NCBI GenBank assembly: GCA_022448945.1
Contig: JAKVCV010000011.1
Span: 168,454-232,453 of the forward strand
Direction: 5' to 3'
Origin: Saprospiraceae bacterium
Lineage (GTDB): Bacteria; Bacteroidota; Bacteroidia; Chitinophagales; Saprospiraceae
Length of the DNA: 64,000 nucleotides
Below the pieces are notes generated by a model. The model saw only the letters and a program-made list of their open reading frames with translations, ran no database searches and was not told the DNA's origin. Below are positions 55,447 through 64,000 of this stretch, piece after piece (within the stretch, counting starts at the first letter, position 1; the number at the start of each line of letters is the position of its first letter). Made by a program: the position numbers and the translations under genes.

Positions 55447-56451
55447 ATGCAAGTTTTAAAACAGGCGGAAGAAAACTTAGGCAAAAAAGGCTTTCTTGAC
55501 CTAGAAGTAGACCCGACCCTAGATTTAGTTAAAGAAATTAATGAATTAAAAAAAGAAAAAAATGCCATTTTACTTGCACATTATTATCAGGAAAGTGAGA
55601 TACAAGATATTGCTGATTATGTGGGAGATAGTTTAGGTTTAGCGCAACAAGCCGCATCTACTCAGGCTGACATAATAGTTTTCGCTGGCGTTCATTTTAT
55701 GGCAGAGACTGCAAAAATGCTTAACCCTTCTAAAAAAGTATTATTGCCAGACTTAAAAGCCGGATGTTCATTGGCAGATTCCTGCCCTGCACCAATATTT
55801 AAAAAATTTAAAGACAAATATCCTGAACATATTGTAATAAGCTATATTAACTGTACTGCAGCATTAAAAACACTTACTGATATATGTTGCACTTCTACCA
55901 ATGCCAAAAACATAATTGACAGTGTACCCTTAGACAAATCAATTATTTTTGCTCCGGATAAAAATCTTGGTGCATATCTTCAGAAAACTACTGGCAGGGA
56001 TATGGTCTTATGGAATGGCTCATGTATGGTTCATGAAATTTTCAGTAAGGAAAAAATCGTAAAATTACAATTAAAACATCCCAATGCAAAAATGATTGCA
56101 CATCCTGAATGCGAAGAACATTTACTTGAGATTGCTGACCATGTTGGATCAACAAGTTCACTTTTAAAATATACAAGAGAAAGTGGCTTTGATGAATTTA
56201 TTGTTGCTACTGAATCGGGAATCATACATCAAATGGAAAAGTCCTCCCCTCAAAAGAAGTTTTATCCCGCCCCTCCTAATAACACATGTGCCTGTAACGA
56301 ATGCCCTCATATGAAGTTAAATACGATGGAAAAATTGTACTTATGCATGAAATATGAGCTCCCTGAGGTCACATTGGAAAAATCAATCATTGACAAAGGA
56401 CGTGTTTGTATAGATAGAATGCTTGACATCTCTAAAAAAGCAGGACTATAA
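55447..56451 (+). CDS. nadA: Quinolinate synthase A
   Basis: An iron-sulfur enzyme that makes quinolinate for NAD synthesis from iminoaspartate and dihydroxyacetone phosphate. The 334 residues are normal. The N-terminal barrel has ILLAHYYQESEIQDIADYVGDSLGLA and the [4Fe-4S] Cys lie in AGCSLADSCP, near the middle and in CNECPHMKLN near the end. I chose ATG 55447 (MQVLKQAEENLGKK); an in-frame TTG at 55408 would add 13 unlikely residues. No nadB or nadC is adjacent. The stop is seven bases before the convergent acyltransferase gene. Confidence 0.95.
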   Translation: MQVLKQAEENLGKKGFLDLEVDPTLDLVKEINELKKEKNAILLAHYYQESEIQDIADYVGDSLGLAQQAASTQADIIVFAGVHFMAETAKMLNPSKKVLLPDLKAGCSLADSCPAPIFKKFKDKYPEHIVISYINCTAALKTLTDICCTSTNAKNIIDSVPLDKSIIFAPDKNLGAYLQKTTGRDMVLWNGSCMVHEIFSKEKIVKLQLKHPNAKMIAHPECEEHLLEIADHVGSTSSLLKYTRESGFDEFIVATESGIIHQMEKSSPQKKFYPAPPNNTCACNECPHMKLNTMEKLYLCMKYELPEVTLEKSIIDKGRVCIDRMLDISKKAGL

Positions 56452-56458
56452 TTGTAGC

Positions 56459-57727
56459 CTATCGAGCAATTGAAAGCAGTATTGTTTCTCTTAGGTTTTC
56501 AAGAGCGGTTTTATCTACTGCTTTTCTATATTGTAATATAACTTTCCATTCATTGTAGTAATCTTCATAATGATAGGCAAATGCTTGAGAAAACACCATA
56601 AAAAAAGGTATTATTAATGCCCCCCAGCCTATAAAGAAAGATCCAGAAATAAAAATTATTAATGCCCAAACCACCCAAACAATTAGGGCTGAAAAAAAAG
56701 CAAAACTTGCAGAAAACTCCGGGAAGGGCACGAATTTATTACGTAAAGTTCTTGCCATAATATGTGGCAGACAACCAAATATAGTTCCCATCAGCCATAG
56801 TGGGAAACCGATTGTCAACAAAAATAAATTGCGATTGTTTTTATTGGCAACAGCATAATCACTGGCGCCTTCTTTAGTTAATAATTCCAAATAAGCTGCA
56901 ACCTGTGTTGTTAAATTATTTTTCTTATCTTCATCAAGTGAATTTACATATTCAGTAATTTCTTTTTCAGCATTAAACAAAGCATTATTCCTAGAAAACA
57001 TTGGAAACATATCCCGCGGAAAATTATTTCTAATCAATATTAGTAGATTTTCTACCAACGCTTCATTCCCTTTTTCAATATACACCATTTGTTCACGAAG
57101 TGCAGAAAACATGTCTTCAGTTAATTTGTTTACTGCATTAACTGGTGAATCAAGATATAAGTTTTTATAATTTAATACAGATATTGGGTCCCCATTAGAA
57201 ATATAAACCTCTGATCTGAATTTTTCATGATAGGTATAATTCACTCCTACGGGTTGAATTTTTAAATCTATTGTCCAATTCGTTTCCTCCATCATTTTAA
57301 AAGCCAATTGAGCGCATCCAAGTTTAAATCGATTCATTTTTTTTTGAATAACACAAACCCCTTCAGGAGCAATAAATACAGTATTATTCCTTTTATAAAG
57401 CAATTCTCGTGTTGTCTGCAATGAGGCTCTATTTTTGTGCATTTTGTCTCTGCCATCCTGTAATCTATAAATAGGCACAGCATGCAATGTTTTCAAAAAC
57501 CAACTCTTAAATCCACCAGAAAACTCTATTGCTCTTACCCAGAAATATACAGGGCGCATCTGCAATGCAGCAATTAAAACAGGATCTAACAAACCATTGG
57601 AATGATTAGAAATAAAGATTAAAGGTGCTTTTTTAGGGATACGATTAAACTTTAAAAAATATACCCGCCTAAAAAAACAGATATAAAAAACCCAAAGAAA
57701 AACCCTGAAGAGGTTATAAAAAAACAT
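56459..57727 (-). CDS. Lysophospholipid (1-acylglycerol-3-phosphate) acyltransferase family protein
   Basis: A membrane-bound PlsC-type acyltransferase of 422 residues. Motif I is ISNHSNGLLDP at about 34-44 (NHSNGLLD gives the catalytic His-Asp), then PVYFWVRAIEF and the substrate-binding FIAPEGVC at about 118-125. The C-terminal part from about 300 has three to four membrane helices. That length and tail are more than a plain PlsC, as in the DUF-tailed Bacteroidota form. It adds an acyl chain to glycerolipids; the exact substrate is unknown. Confidence 0.85.
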   Translation of the reverse strand: MFFYNLFRVFLWVFYICFFRRVYFLKFNRIPKKAPLIFISNHSNGLLDPVLIAALQMRPVYFWVRAIEFSGGFKSWFLKTLHAVPIYRLQDGRDKMHKNRASLQTTRELLYKRNNTVFIAPEGVCVIQKKMNRFKLGCAQLAFKMMEETNWTIDLKIQPVGVNYTYHEKFRSEVYISNGDPISVLNYKNLYLDSPVNAVNKLTEDMFSALREQMVYIEKGNEALVENLLILIRNNFPRDMFPMFSRNNALFNAEKEITEYVNSLDEDKKNNLTTQVAAYLELLTKEGASDYAVANKNNRNLFLLTIGFPLWLMGTIFGCLPHIMARTLRNKFVPFPEFSASFAFFSALIVWVVWALIIFISGSFFIGWGALIIPFFMVFSQAFAYHYEDYYNEWKVILQYRKAVDKTALENLRETILLSIAR

Positions 57728-57942
57728 GCATTTACATATTTATGGTAAATTAAATCAACATTTTGCCTCAACCAAAATAGAGACAACTTCAAAAGATCTT
57801 TTTTGAGACACAAATATACCTTATATTTCAAAATATATCCACTTAAAATAAATTTATAAGATATCCCTTATAAATAATAGGTGTATCTTTATACAAAGCA
57901 ATCCCATTTAATAGCACATGTAATAAAGGCTGACAAAAAACT

Positions 57943-58965
57943 ATGCATCTCTCTAAAAAGAAAACTTTAACGAATCAATTTTTTGCGATTCTCTTTACAG
58001 GAATTATAGGTTCGTCTTACTTTTTAATAATTACAAAATTAAGCGCGCTCCCCCCGAACCTTAATTATATTTTTACTGCCCTTGGTGTTCTAATTTGTTT
58101 TAACATATATAGTATTTTTACAAAAAAATTCCGAAACCGAAAGAAACTTGAAAAAACACCTTTCCCGGCGCCTTGGAGAAAAATTCTGGAAGAATATGTG
58201 CATTTCTACAGGGTTCTTAGTCCAAATGAGAAACTGCGCTTTGAAACAGAAATCCAAATTTTTTTACATGAAACTAGAATAACAGGCATCAAAACAGAAA
58301 TTGATGATGTTACTAGGGTGTTGGCAGCTGCAAGTGCAGAAATTCCTGTATTTAGTTTCCCCGAATGGGAATATGAGAACCTAGGTGAAATCCTTATCTA
58401 TCCAAATGCCTTCACTAAAGACTTTAAAACAAAAGGAGAAGGAAGAAATATTACAGGAATGGTTGGCACCGGGGTAATGCAGGGTGTGATGATATTGTCT
58501 AAACCTGCACTTATTGGAGGATTTAAAAATTCAAAAGACAAAAAGAATGTTGGTATTCACGAATTTGTTCATCTATTAGATGCTGCAGATGGCAAGTATG
58601 ATGGCATCCCAGAACTATTTATGGAAAACCAATATATTGCCCCCTGGTTGGATATCATACACAAAGAAACCGAAAAAATCAATAAAGGAAAATCCTACAT
58701 GAATCCATATGGAGCTACAAATCGAATAGAGTTTTTCGCAGTTGCCTCAGAATATTTTTTTGAACACCCTCATGCTTTAGAAAAAAACAATCCAGAGCTA
58801 TACAAAATCCTAAGTATTGTATTCAAACAGGATACGAAAAACAAATTAAAAACAGCGCTAAAATCATTGTTAAATTATACCGGAAAAAAAATTGGCCGAA
58901 ATAGTGCATGCCCATGTGGAAGCACAAAAAAGTATAAAAAATGTTGTCTAAATAATAATATCTAA
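57943..58965 (+). CDS. M90 (MtfA-like) zinc metallopeptidase with C-terminal SEC-C motif
   Basis: A 340-residue protein. Two membrane helices are at about 12-30 and 40-60. The central domain is MtfA-like: it contains HEFVHLLD at 206-213, giving the zinc HExxH and Asp, with a second Glu in RIEFFAVASEYFF near 243-255. The last 25 residues are a SEC-C zinc motif, GRNSACPCGSTKKYKKCC at 318-335. MtfA in E. coli controls glucose uptake via Mlc, but the family has wider roles. The membrane anchor and SEC-C tail together are not usual for MtfA. Confidence 0.88.
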   Translation: MHLSKKKTLTNQFFAILFTGIIGSSYFLIITKLSALPPNLNYIFTALGVLICFNIYSIFTKKFRNRKKLEKTPFPAPWRKILEEYVHFYRVLSPNEKLRFETEIQIFLHETRITGIKTEIDDVTRVLAAASAEIPVFSFPEWEYENLGEILIYPNAFTKDFKTKGEGRNITGMVGTGVMQGVMILSKPALIGGFKNSKDKKNVGIHEFVHLLDAADGKYDGIPELFMENQYIAPWLDIIHKETEKINKGKSYMNPYGATNRIEFFAVASEYFFEHPHALEKNNPELYKILSIVFKQDTKNKLKTALKSLLNYTGKKIGRNSACPCGSTKKYKKCCLNNNI

Positions 58966-59017
58966 AAATAATTATCCTATTATACAATAATAATAAAACT
59001 CGGAAAATAGTGGGTCT

Positions 59018-61420
59018 ATGAAAAATCAATTAACCCTAGCGCGTTTAGCATGGGGAATGTGTATCCTTACTGGAATTGCTTTGAGTTTAAAAGCCCTCAG
59101 AGAGCCCGATCTTTGGTGGATGTACCGGACTGGAGAATGGATGCTAGAAAATTGGCAAGTAACTAAAACAGATCCTTTCTCTTATACCTTTCCCGGAACA
59201 GAATGGGTTAATGTGAAATGGTTATATGAGATACTTATTGTTTTTGGGAAAAACTTGTTCGGTGTAGAATTTATTTTTGTCTTCCAGGCGATTGTGACGA
59301 TACTAATACTAACTTTCTATTATAAATCTGCGAATCTATTAAAACAATACAGTTCAAGTATTGACAACTACAAACCTAAACCATTTGCAGGGCTTGTTTT
59401 GGTAGCATTGCTTTTATTATTTACAATTGATTTTCGTTTAATAGGTAGGCCTGAAATGACTAGTCATCTAATGGTCAGTATATACCTATATCTCTTTTGG
59501 CGATATTTTTATGCTCCATCAAAACAGATACTGGTTTTAATCCCGCTTCAAATACTTTGGACAAATATGCATGAAGCGTATGGCACAGGGATGGTCCTTA
59601 TTCTTGCATATTTAATTGCAAGTTGGGCTCAATATATATATCTTAAAAAGAGTAATCGTGGGATAGAAGCTCCTAAGTTGCTAACAATTGCTGCAATCAC
59701 TTCAATAGCAGGCACTGTCCTTAACCCAAGGGGATTTCAAATGTTATTACATCCTTTTGAAATTTTTAGTCAATTAGAAACAAATCAATATACTACAGAA
59801 CTTGCTCCAATATGGAAATCGCTTTATTGGGAAAAAGAAGCATATCTGAATTTGTTTTTCCTCTCGGGCAGTCTCCTTTTTATAGTATTAGCCCCAATTT
59901 TATATCGAAAAACAACGCTAAAGAAGAAAAACATTTCTGCTCCTGTAAAGAGTAAAAAGAAAAAAGGAACAACAAAAACTATTATTACAAAAGAAAAACA
60001 CCCAATTGAGTGGTTAGACCATAATATCAAAAAATATGGCCTTAGTAATGGATTGTTATACTTTATGCTTTTTTACCTTAGTATAACAGCATACAGGAAT
60101 ATTCCATTTTTTATTATTGCTTCTGCACCAATTCTGGCAATAGCGACAGATTATTTAATCAGCAGAAATAAAAGTTCATCAATAAGGGTATTTATATTCC
60201 TTGGTCTACTGGGGTTCGCATTTTATATCAGTATAATAACTGGCAAATATCATTCTTGGACAGAATCCAGAGATAAATATGGGCTACAGGTATTGGCAAG
60301 CCACAATCCAACTGGTGCTGCTCAATTTATAAAAGATAATAAAATCAATGGGCTTTGTTTTTCTGACTATCTAACTTCAGCCTATCTATTATGGAAATTA
60401 CAGCCTGACTTTAAAACATATATTGACTTAAGAGATTTAGATATTTTCCCAAAAGATTTTTTTGCTGATTTTGCGAAAACAACATCCATCCCAAGTGTCT
60501 TTGAAGAAAAAGATGACTCTCTGAATTTTGATTATATAGTGTTATTTAGGCCACAGTTTCAAACCTTACAAAAACATCTAATCGAATCGAGTAAATATGA
60601 TTTAGTCTTTGTTGACCCGGTTGCATGTATCTATCTAAAAAACAAATCATCTAATGAAGCGTTAATTTCTAAATATGGTTTCAAAAGAAACGGCTTCAAA
60701 GATGTTTTCTCTTCGCTAAAACCTCTAGAAAGCTCATTAGTCCCTTATTTAATAAGTAAAATATTCAACCCCTTTTACATCCCTTCTGACTTTTCAGATA
60801 CAGATATAAATGCAATAGCGGGCTCATACTACTTGACGCTAAAATACATCAATTTAGCCTTTAACAGGGCTAAAGCATCCATTGAGTCTGGGGTCGAAAC
60901 ATGGAAGGGAAATGAATTAATGGGGAACATCTACAACAACTTGGCCTTTAGCCCAACCACAATAGATACATTACGCTCGAATTACATCCAACAAGCCTCA
61001 TATTATTATGGACAATCCATCAATGAGAATCCTGAATACATCAATGCTATTATTGGCAAAGCCACTTTGTCCATGCAACAACAAGATTTTTCAACAGCCA
61101 TTTTCTTATTTAATCAAGTTTTAGAAATAAATCCTAATTATACGCAGGCAATACAATACCTTGGCATGTGCCACAAAATACTGGCCAACCAGAGTAATCA
61201 AACTAATAGCGATACGAAACAATGGTTAAAATATGTGTTGCAGCTAGACAAATTAAACCCAAACAACCCTTATGTACTTTTAGATATAGGCATAGCATAT
61301 TGCTCTTTAGGAAATTGCCAAAAAACAGTAGAATATTTAAGTAAAATCATAGAGGTCCCTGGCCTGCCTCCTGAAGAGTATAAAACTGCCGTTCGCTGTT
61401 TAAAAAACTGTGGGGAATAA
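59018..61420 (+). CDS. Polytopic membrane protein with C-terminal TPR repeats
   Basis: An 800-residue protein with about ten to twelve helices in the first 410 residues, then a soluble part with TPR repeats (about 650-790). The N-terminal segment REPDLWWMYRTGEWMLENWQV followed by DPFSYTFPGTEWVNVKWLYE is characteristic of a family of hypothetical membrane proteins that look like GT-C glycosyltransferases. A Lys-rich cytoplasmic insertion (about 305-325, KKKNISAPVKSKKKKG) splits the membrane part. Its start is 52 bases after the MtfA-like gene, on the same strand. No enzymatic role is proven. Confidence 0.8.
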   Translation: MKNQLTLARLAWGMCILTGIALSLKALREPDLWWMYRTGEWMLENWQVTKTDPFSYTFPGTEWVNVKWLYEILIVFGKNLFGVEFIFVFQAIVTILILTFYYKSANLLKQYSSSIDNYKPKPFAGLVLVALLLLFTIDFRLIGRPEMTSHLMVSIYLYLFWRYFYAPSKQILVLIPLQILWTNMHEAYGTGMVLILAYLIASWAQYIYLKKSNRGIEAPKLLTIAAITSIAGTVLNPRGFQMLLHPFEIFSQLETNQYTTELAPIWKSLYWEKEAYLNLFFLSGSLLFIVLAPILYRKTTLKKKNISAPVKSKKKKGTTKTIITKEKHPIEWLDHNIKKYGLSNGLLYFMLFYLSITAYRNIPFFIIASAPILAIATDYLISRNKSSSIRVFIFLGLLGFAFYISIITGKYHSWTESRDKYGLQVLASHNPTGAAQFIKDNKINGLCFSDYLTSAYLLWKLQPDFKTYIDLRDLDIFPKDFFADFAKTTSIPSVFEEKDDSLNFDYIVLFRPQFQTLQKHLIESSKYDLVFVDPVACIYLKNKSSNEALISKYGFKRNGFKDVFSSLKPLESSLVPYLISKIFNPFYIPSDFSDTDINAIAGSYYLTLKYINLAFNRAKASIESGVETWKGNELMGNIYNNLAFSPTTIDTLRSNYIQQASYYYGQSINENPEYINAIIGKATLSMQQQDFSTAIFLFNQVLEINPNYTQAIQYLGMCHKILANQSNQTNSDTKQWLKYVLQLDKLNPNNPYVLLDIGIAYCSLGNCQKTVEYLSKIIEVPGLPPEEYKTAVRCLKNCGE

Positions 61421-62269
61421 ATAAATTATATGAGTTAAATGAGAATCCATTCAATTCTTTGCTTCTAAGACTTTTTTTTTGTAGTTTAGAAGGCATAAGG
61501 AGGCACATTGCGATTCTATAAAATGGAAATATTTCCATTTTATAAACAAATTTTCTTTTTTTTAAGATTTTTCTTTTTTGTCTTTCGTCCTTAACAACAG
61601 AATTATTAGTAATGATGTAAGTATAGTCTAGATGATAGATTATACCTCTATTAATTCTTATAGATAAGCTCTATAGAAACAACTATTCTCTTTTATGGAG
61701 CTCTAAATCTTTAAAAAAATAATGCGTAATAAAATCGCACTGTACATTACACATTAAGAAACCTTGTTGACCTTTAACTATATGATAACAAACAAGTTAA
61801 GACGCGTAATATAATCCTTTAAAATCAAAATATTTAGCAATATTAATTGCTAATACAAAAAGAAATACTGTTACACAATGCATCAGATTTTCTTTTTTAT
61901 ATACATATACACAAAAATTTCATGCTCGGGATTTAACCCATTCTTTTAAGTTATCTCGGAGCCTATTACTAACTTTTAAAACATTATTACTTACATTCTT
62001 TAATATTCAATAACATAAACAGGCATAATGTTTGGCATCTTATAATATATAGAAAAAAGTTCTACCTGTAAATTTACAGCTATTGAATAAAATAGAATTA
62101 AAACTATTAATTTAAAAAGTACAGAATCCATTAAGGCATCGGGAAGTAATTCCAAGTTTAACCAAACGCCAATAAGAACTAATTAAGAAATGGATTTTGA
62201 CTGCTGTAAACAGGGAATTTAATTAATAACCTAACCCCTTTTAATTAAGTTTGCTAAAAACTCAACCTT
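61421..62269. other. 849-base intergenic region, mostly without features
   Basis: The longest non-coding stretch of the window. The one clear structure is a 28-base perfect palindrome at 61517-61544, followed by T runs. I saw no tRNA fold and no credible small gene. A minus-strand frame at 61347-61538 overlaps the 3' end of the TPR gene and is not supported. Confidence 0.5.
61517..61544. repeat. 28-bp perfect palindrome
   Basis: TATAAAATGGAAAT followed directly by ATTTCCATTTTATA, with no spacer, 96 bases after the TPR membrane gene. T-rich sequence follows within 20 bases. It may be an operator, a cruciform or part of a terminator. Confidence 0.7.
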
Positions 62270-62896
62270 ATGAATGCAAGACCTAGAAACTGGAACCCAA
62301 GCATGATGATGCTTAACATGGCATCGAGGAGCCTTGAAAATTTTGAATACTACATAAAGCCGGAATCTGATTTGGAGCGTCAGATAATTAAAGACAGCTC
62401 ATGGCAAGAAGGAGCATATTGGGGAGAACCTCGCTCTGGCCACCCTGAAGGGAAAGTTATCTATCACATACACGAGGTCTTACAAAATATAGATAATGCA
62501 ACAAAAAACTGGAACCTACGTCGACAACTTAGACTTATAGCAATAATTCATGACACCTTCAAGTTAAAAGAAGAACAAACCCGTCCACGTACAGACTGGT
62601 CCAAACACCATGCAATTTTTGCCTTGGAGTTTGCTAAACTTCACATTGATGAACAAGAAATTTTAGATGTTATAGAACTACATGACGAAGCATATTATGC
62701 CTGGCGGGCTTCATTTGCTGGTCATAAAGAACAGTCAGATTCAATATTAAAAAAGCTAAGAAATAGAATTGGCAAAAACATGCAATTATATTATTTATTT
62801 TTCAAGTGCGACACGCAAACTGGAGACAAGTATCAAAGTCCAGTCTCATGGTTTGAACAAATTATGGAGAGTGAAATTACTATTTCTGACTTCTAA
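62270..62896 (+). CDS. HD-domain protein, putative phosphohydrolase
   Basis: A 208-residue soluble protein with the histidine and Asp arrangement of HD-type metal phosphohydrolases: VIYHIHEV at 63-70, IAIIHDTFK at 90-98 with His-Asp 94-95, KHHAIFALEF around 112-121, ELHDEAY near 138-144, and Asp in FKCDTQTG near 179-186. No other domain is present. The substrate could be a nucleotide, but this is not shown. The gene converges on dnaJ across a terminator. Confidence 0.85.
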   Translation: MNARPRNWNPSMMMLNMASRSLENFEYYIKPESDLERQIIKDSSWQEGAYWGEPRSGHPEGKVIYHIHEVLQNIDNATKNWNLRRQLRLIAIIHDTFKLKEEQTRPRTDWSKHHAIFALEFAKLHIDEQEILDVIELHDEAYYAWRASFAGHKEQSDSILKKLRNRIGKNMQLYYLFFKCDTQTGDKYQSPVSWFEQIMESEITISDF

Positions 62897-62935
62897 GAGG
62901 ATTTGTAATTTTTAATTATCTGCAACTAGACATAA

Positions 62936-62978
62936 AAAAACAGACTTTTGGATATAAATTACCCAAAAGTCTGTTTTT
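62936..62978. terminator. Bidirectional rho-independent terminator
   Basis: A perfect 16-bp stem (AAAAACAGACTTTTGG with CCAAAAGTCTGTTTTT) and an 11-base loop. It serves the convergent HD-domain and dnaJ genes, with A runs on one side and T runs on the other. Confidence 0.93.
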
Positions 62979-62997
62979 GTTTTCTGAAGAATCTTTT

Positions 62998-64000
62998 TTA
63001 CCCACTAAAAAAATCTTTCATTTTATCAAAAAGGCCCTTGCGCTCACGTTTGTCATTTTCATTAGGTTGAAAATTTTTAGACTCACGCATTAATTCTAAA
63101 GCTTTCCGTTCTTCGGGACTAATATTCGTTGGCACCCAAATGCTAACATGAATAAGTTGATCTCCTCTTCCATAACCTTGAATAGATGGCACCCCTTTCC
63201 CCCTAAGCCTGAATATCTTACCTGTAGGAGTCCCCTGCGGCAAAGTGATTTTTACTTTTCCATTTAAAGTAGGGACTTCCAAACTTGTTCCTAGTGTAGC
63301 ATCAGCGAAATTAACATCTAATTCATATAAAACATTGTTGCCGTCTCTCGTAAAATGTTTATGTTCTTTTTCTTTTATATTAATTAAAAGATCTCCTGAA
63401 CTTCCTCGGTTCATACCAGCATTGCCTTTACCATTCATAGAGAGTTGCATTCCTTCACTGACTCCTGCAGGAATATCTAAATTTATTAGTTCTTCACCGT
63501 AAGTCCTACCTTCCCCTTTACAGGATTGACATTTATTGGTAATCATTTCTCCAGATCCATGACAAGTAGGACAAGCGGCTGTTGTCTGCATTTGCCCCAA
63601 AAAAGTTTGCTGAACACGGCGAACATATCCAGATCCCTTACAGGTGTTACAGGTTTTTATAGCTTTTGAATCTTTTGCTCCCGTCCCATTACATGGTTTG
63701 CAGCCTACATATTTTTTTACTTTTATTTTTTTATTGGCTCCTTCGCTAATCTCTTCAAGGGACAAGCTGACCTTAATCCGCAAATTAGACCCTGTCTGTC
63801 CTTGTGTTTTTTGCTGACGACCTCTATTGCTAAAGCCTCCACCAAAAATATCACTAAACTGAGAAAAGATATCTTCCATGCTCCCAAAACCTCCATAGTT
63901 GCCGCCACCTTGATTATTTAATCCAGCATGCCCAAATTGATCATATCTAGAACGTTTTTGATCGTCCGACAGAACCTCATAGGCTTCTGCAGCCTCTTTA
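62998..64000 (-). CDS. dnaJ: Chaperone DnaJ, 5'-truncated by the window edge
   Basis: Hsp40 co-chaperone for DnaK. About 333 C-terminal residues are visible and the frame runs off the right edge. The first visible part is the end of the J domain (EAYEVLSDDQKRSRYDQFG), then the Gly/Phe-rich stretch GGGNYGGFG. Four CxxCxGxG zinc motifs follow: CKPCNGTG, CNTCKGSG, CPTCHGSG and CQSCKGEG. The C-terminal substrate domains and a basic tail (KGLFDKMKDFF) complete it. The ATG at 63879 is internal, because conserved sequence continues beyond it. grpE or dnaK may lie further right. Confidence 0.96.
   Translation of the reverse strand, partial: KEAAEAYEVLSDDQKRSRYDQFGHAGLNNQGGGNYGGFGSMEDIFSQFSDIFGGGFSNRGRQQKTQGQTGSNLRIKVSLSLEEISEGANKKIKVKKYVGCKPCNGTGAKDSKAIKTCNTCKGSGYVRRVQQTFLGQMQTTAACPTCHGSGEMITNKCQSCKGEGRTYGEELINLDIPAGVSEGMQLSMNGKGNAGMNRGSSGDLLINIKEKEHKHFTRDGNNVLYELDVNFADATLGTSLEVPTLNGKVKITLPQGTPTGKIFRLRGKGVPSIQGYGRGDQLIHVSIWVPTNISPEERKALELMRESKNFQPNENDKRERKGLFDKMKDFFSG

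Noticed and set aside
61347-61538. Minus-strand 63-codon frame at the 3' end of the TPR membrane gene
   Set aside because: Overlaps that gene's coding end and has no support.

Overview
The window is a 64 kb piece of an AT-rich genome of the phylum Bacteroidota, most likely from the Saprospiria. The signs are: two secreted proteins with the C-terminal sorting domain of the type IX secretion system (T9SS), many proteins with Bacteroidota-type signal peptides, few Shine-Dalgarno sites, TAnnTTTG-like promoter elements, a mevalonate-pathway decarboxylase, a Bacteroidota-type Lgt, and several hypothetical proteins whose style I know from Saprospiraceae. The placement is inference; there is no rRNA or other phylogenetic marker here. 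I found no tRNA, rRNA, CRISPR array, insertion sequence or prophage.

Layout. 1-7173 (+): the tail of trpG, then trpD-trpC-trpF-trpB-trpA in tightly packed or overlapping order, then a DAHP synthase and EPSP synthase (aroA); the genes link the start and late part of the shikimate pathway to tryptophan synthesis. 7193-14653: an extracellular contractile injection system (eCIS) outpost, made of a giant tape measure protein (-), a small barrel-like secreted protein (+) and an eCIS-type AAA+ ATPase (+). No sheath, tube or baseplate gene is in the window. 14856-16961: a membrane protein with a von Willebrand A-like domain. 16994-22305 (-): a DUF4340 protein, a Wzx-like flippase, a Wzz-like protein and a Wzy/WaaL-like polymerase or ligase. 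22568-27539: a small secreted protein, a secreted TPR protein, an orphan sensor kinase and a small conserved protein. 27562-30773 (-): an SLC12-type transporter and ComF. 31045-36331: an envelope/surface region with a fibre-like secreted protein, three small paralogous lipoprotein-like genes and a T9SS cargo protein.

36733-49018 is housekeeping in mixed orientation: a lineage-specific hypothetical, mevalonate diphosphate decarboxylase, a phosphoesterase, lgt, a methyltransferase, an M29 aminopeptidase with uvrA, an ECF sigma factor and a voltage-gated-type ion channel. 49369-64000 holds an acyl-CoA dehydrogenase, dinB, a T9SS-exported subtilisin, nadA, a lysophospholipid acyltransferase, an MtfA-like peptidase with a SEC-C tail, a large membrane-TPR protein, an HD-domain protein and most of dnaJ, which runs off the right edge.

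The best candidates for new biology are the eCIS tape measure/ATPase outpost, with its internally repeated and coiled-coil-rich ruler, the tandem trio of lipoprotein-like paralogs beside a fibre-like protein, an ion channel with an unusual filter and a large unassigned C-terminal domain, and a nested inverted repeat upstream of the acyl-CoA dehydrogenase.
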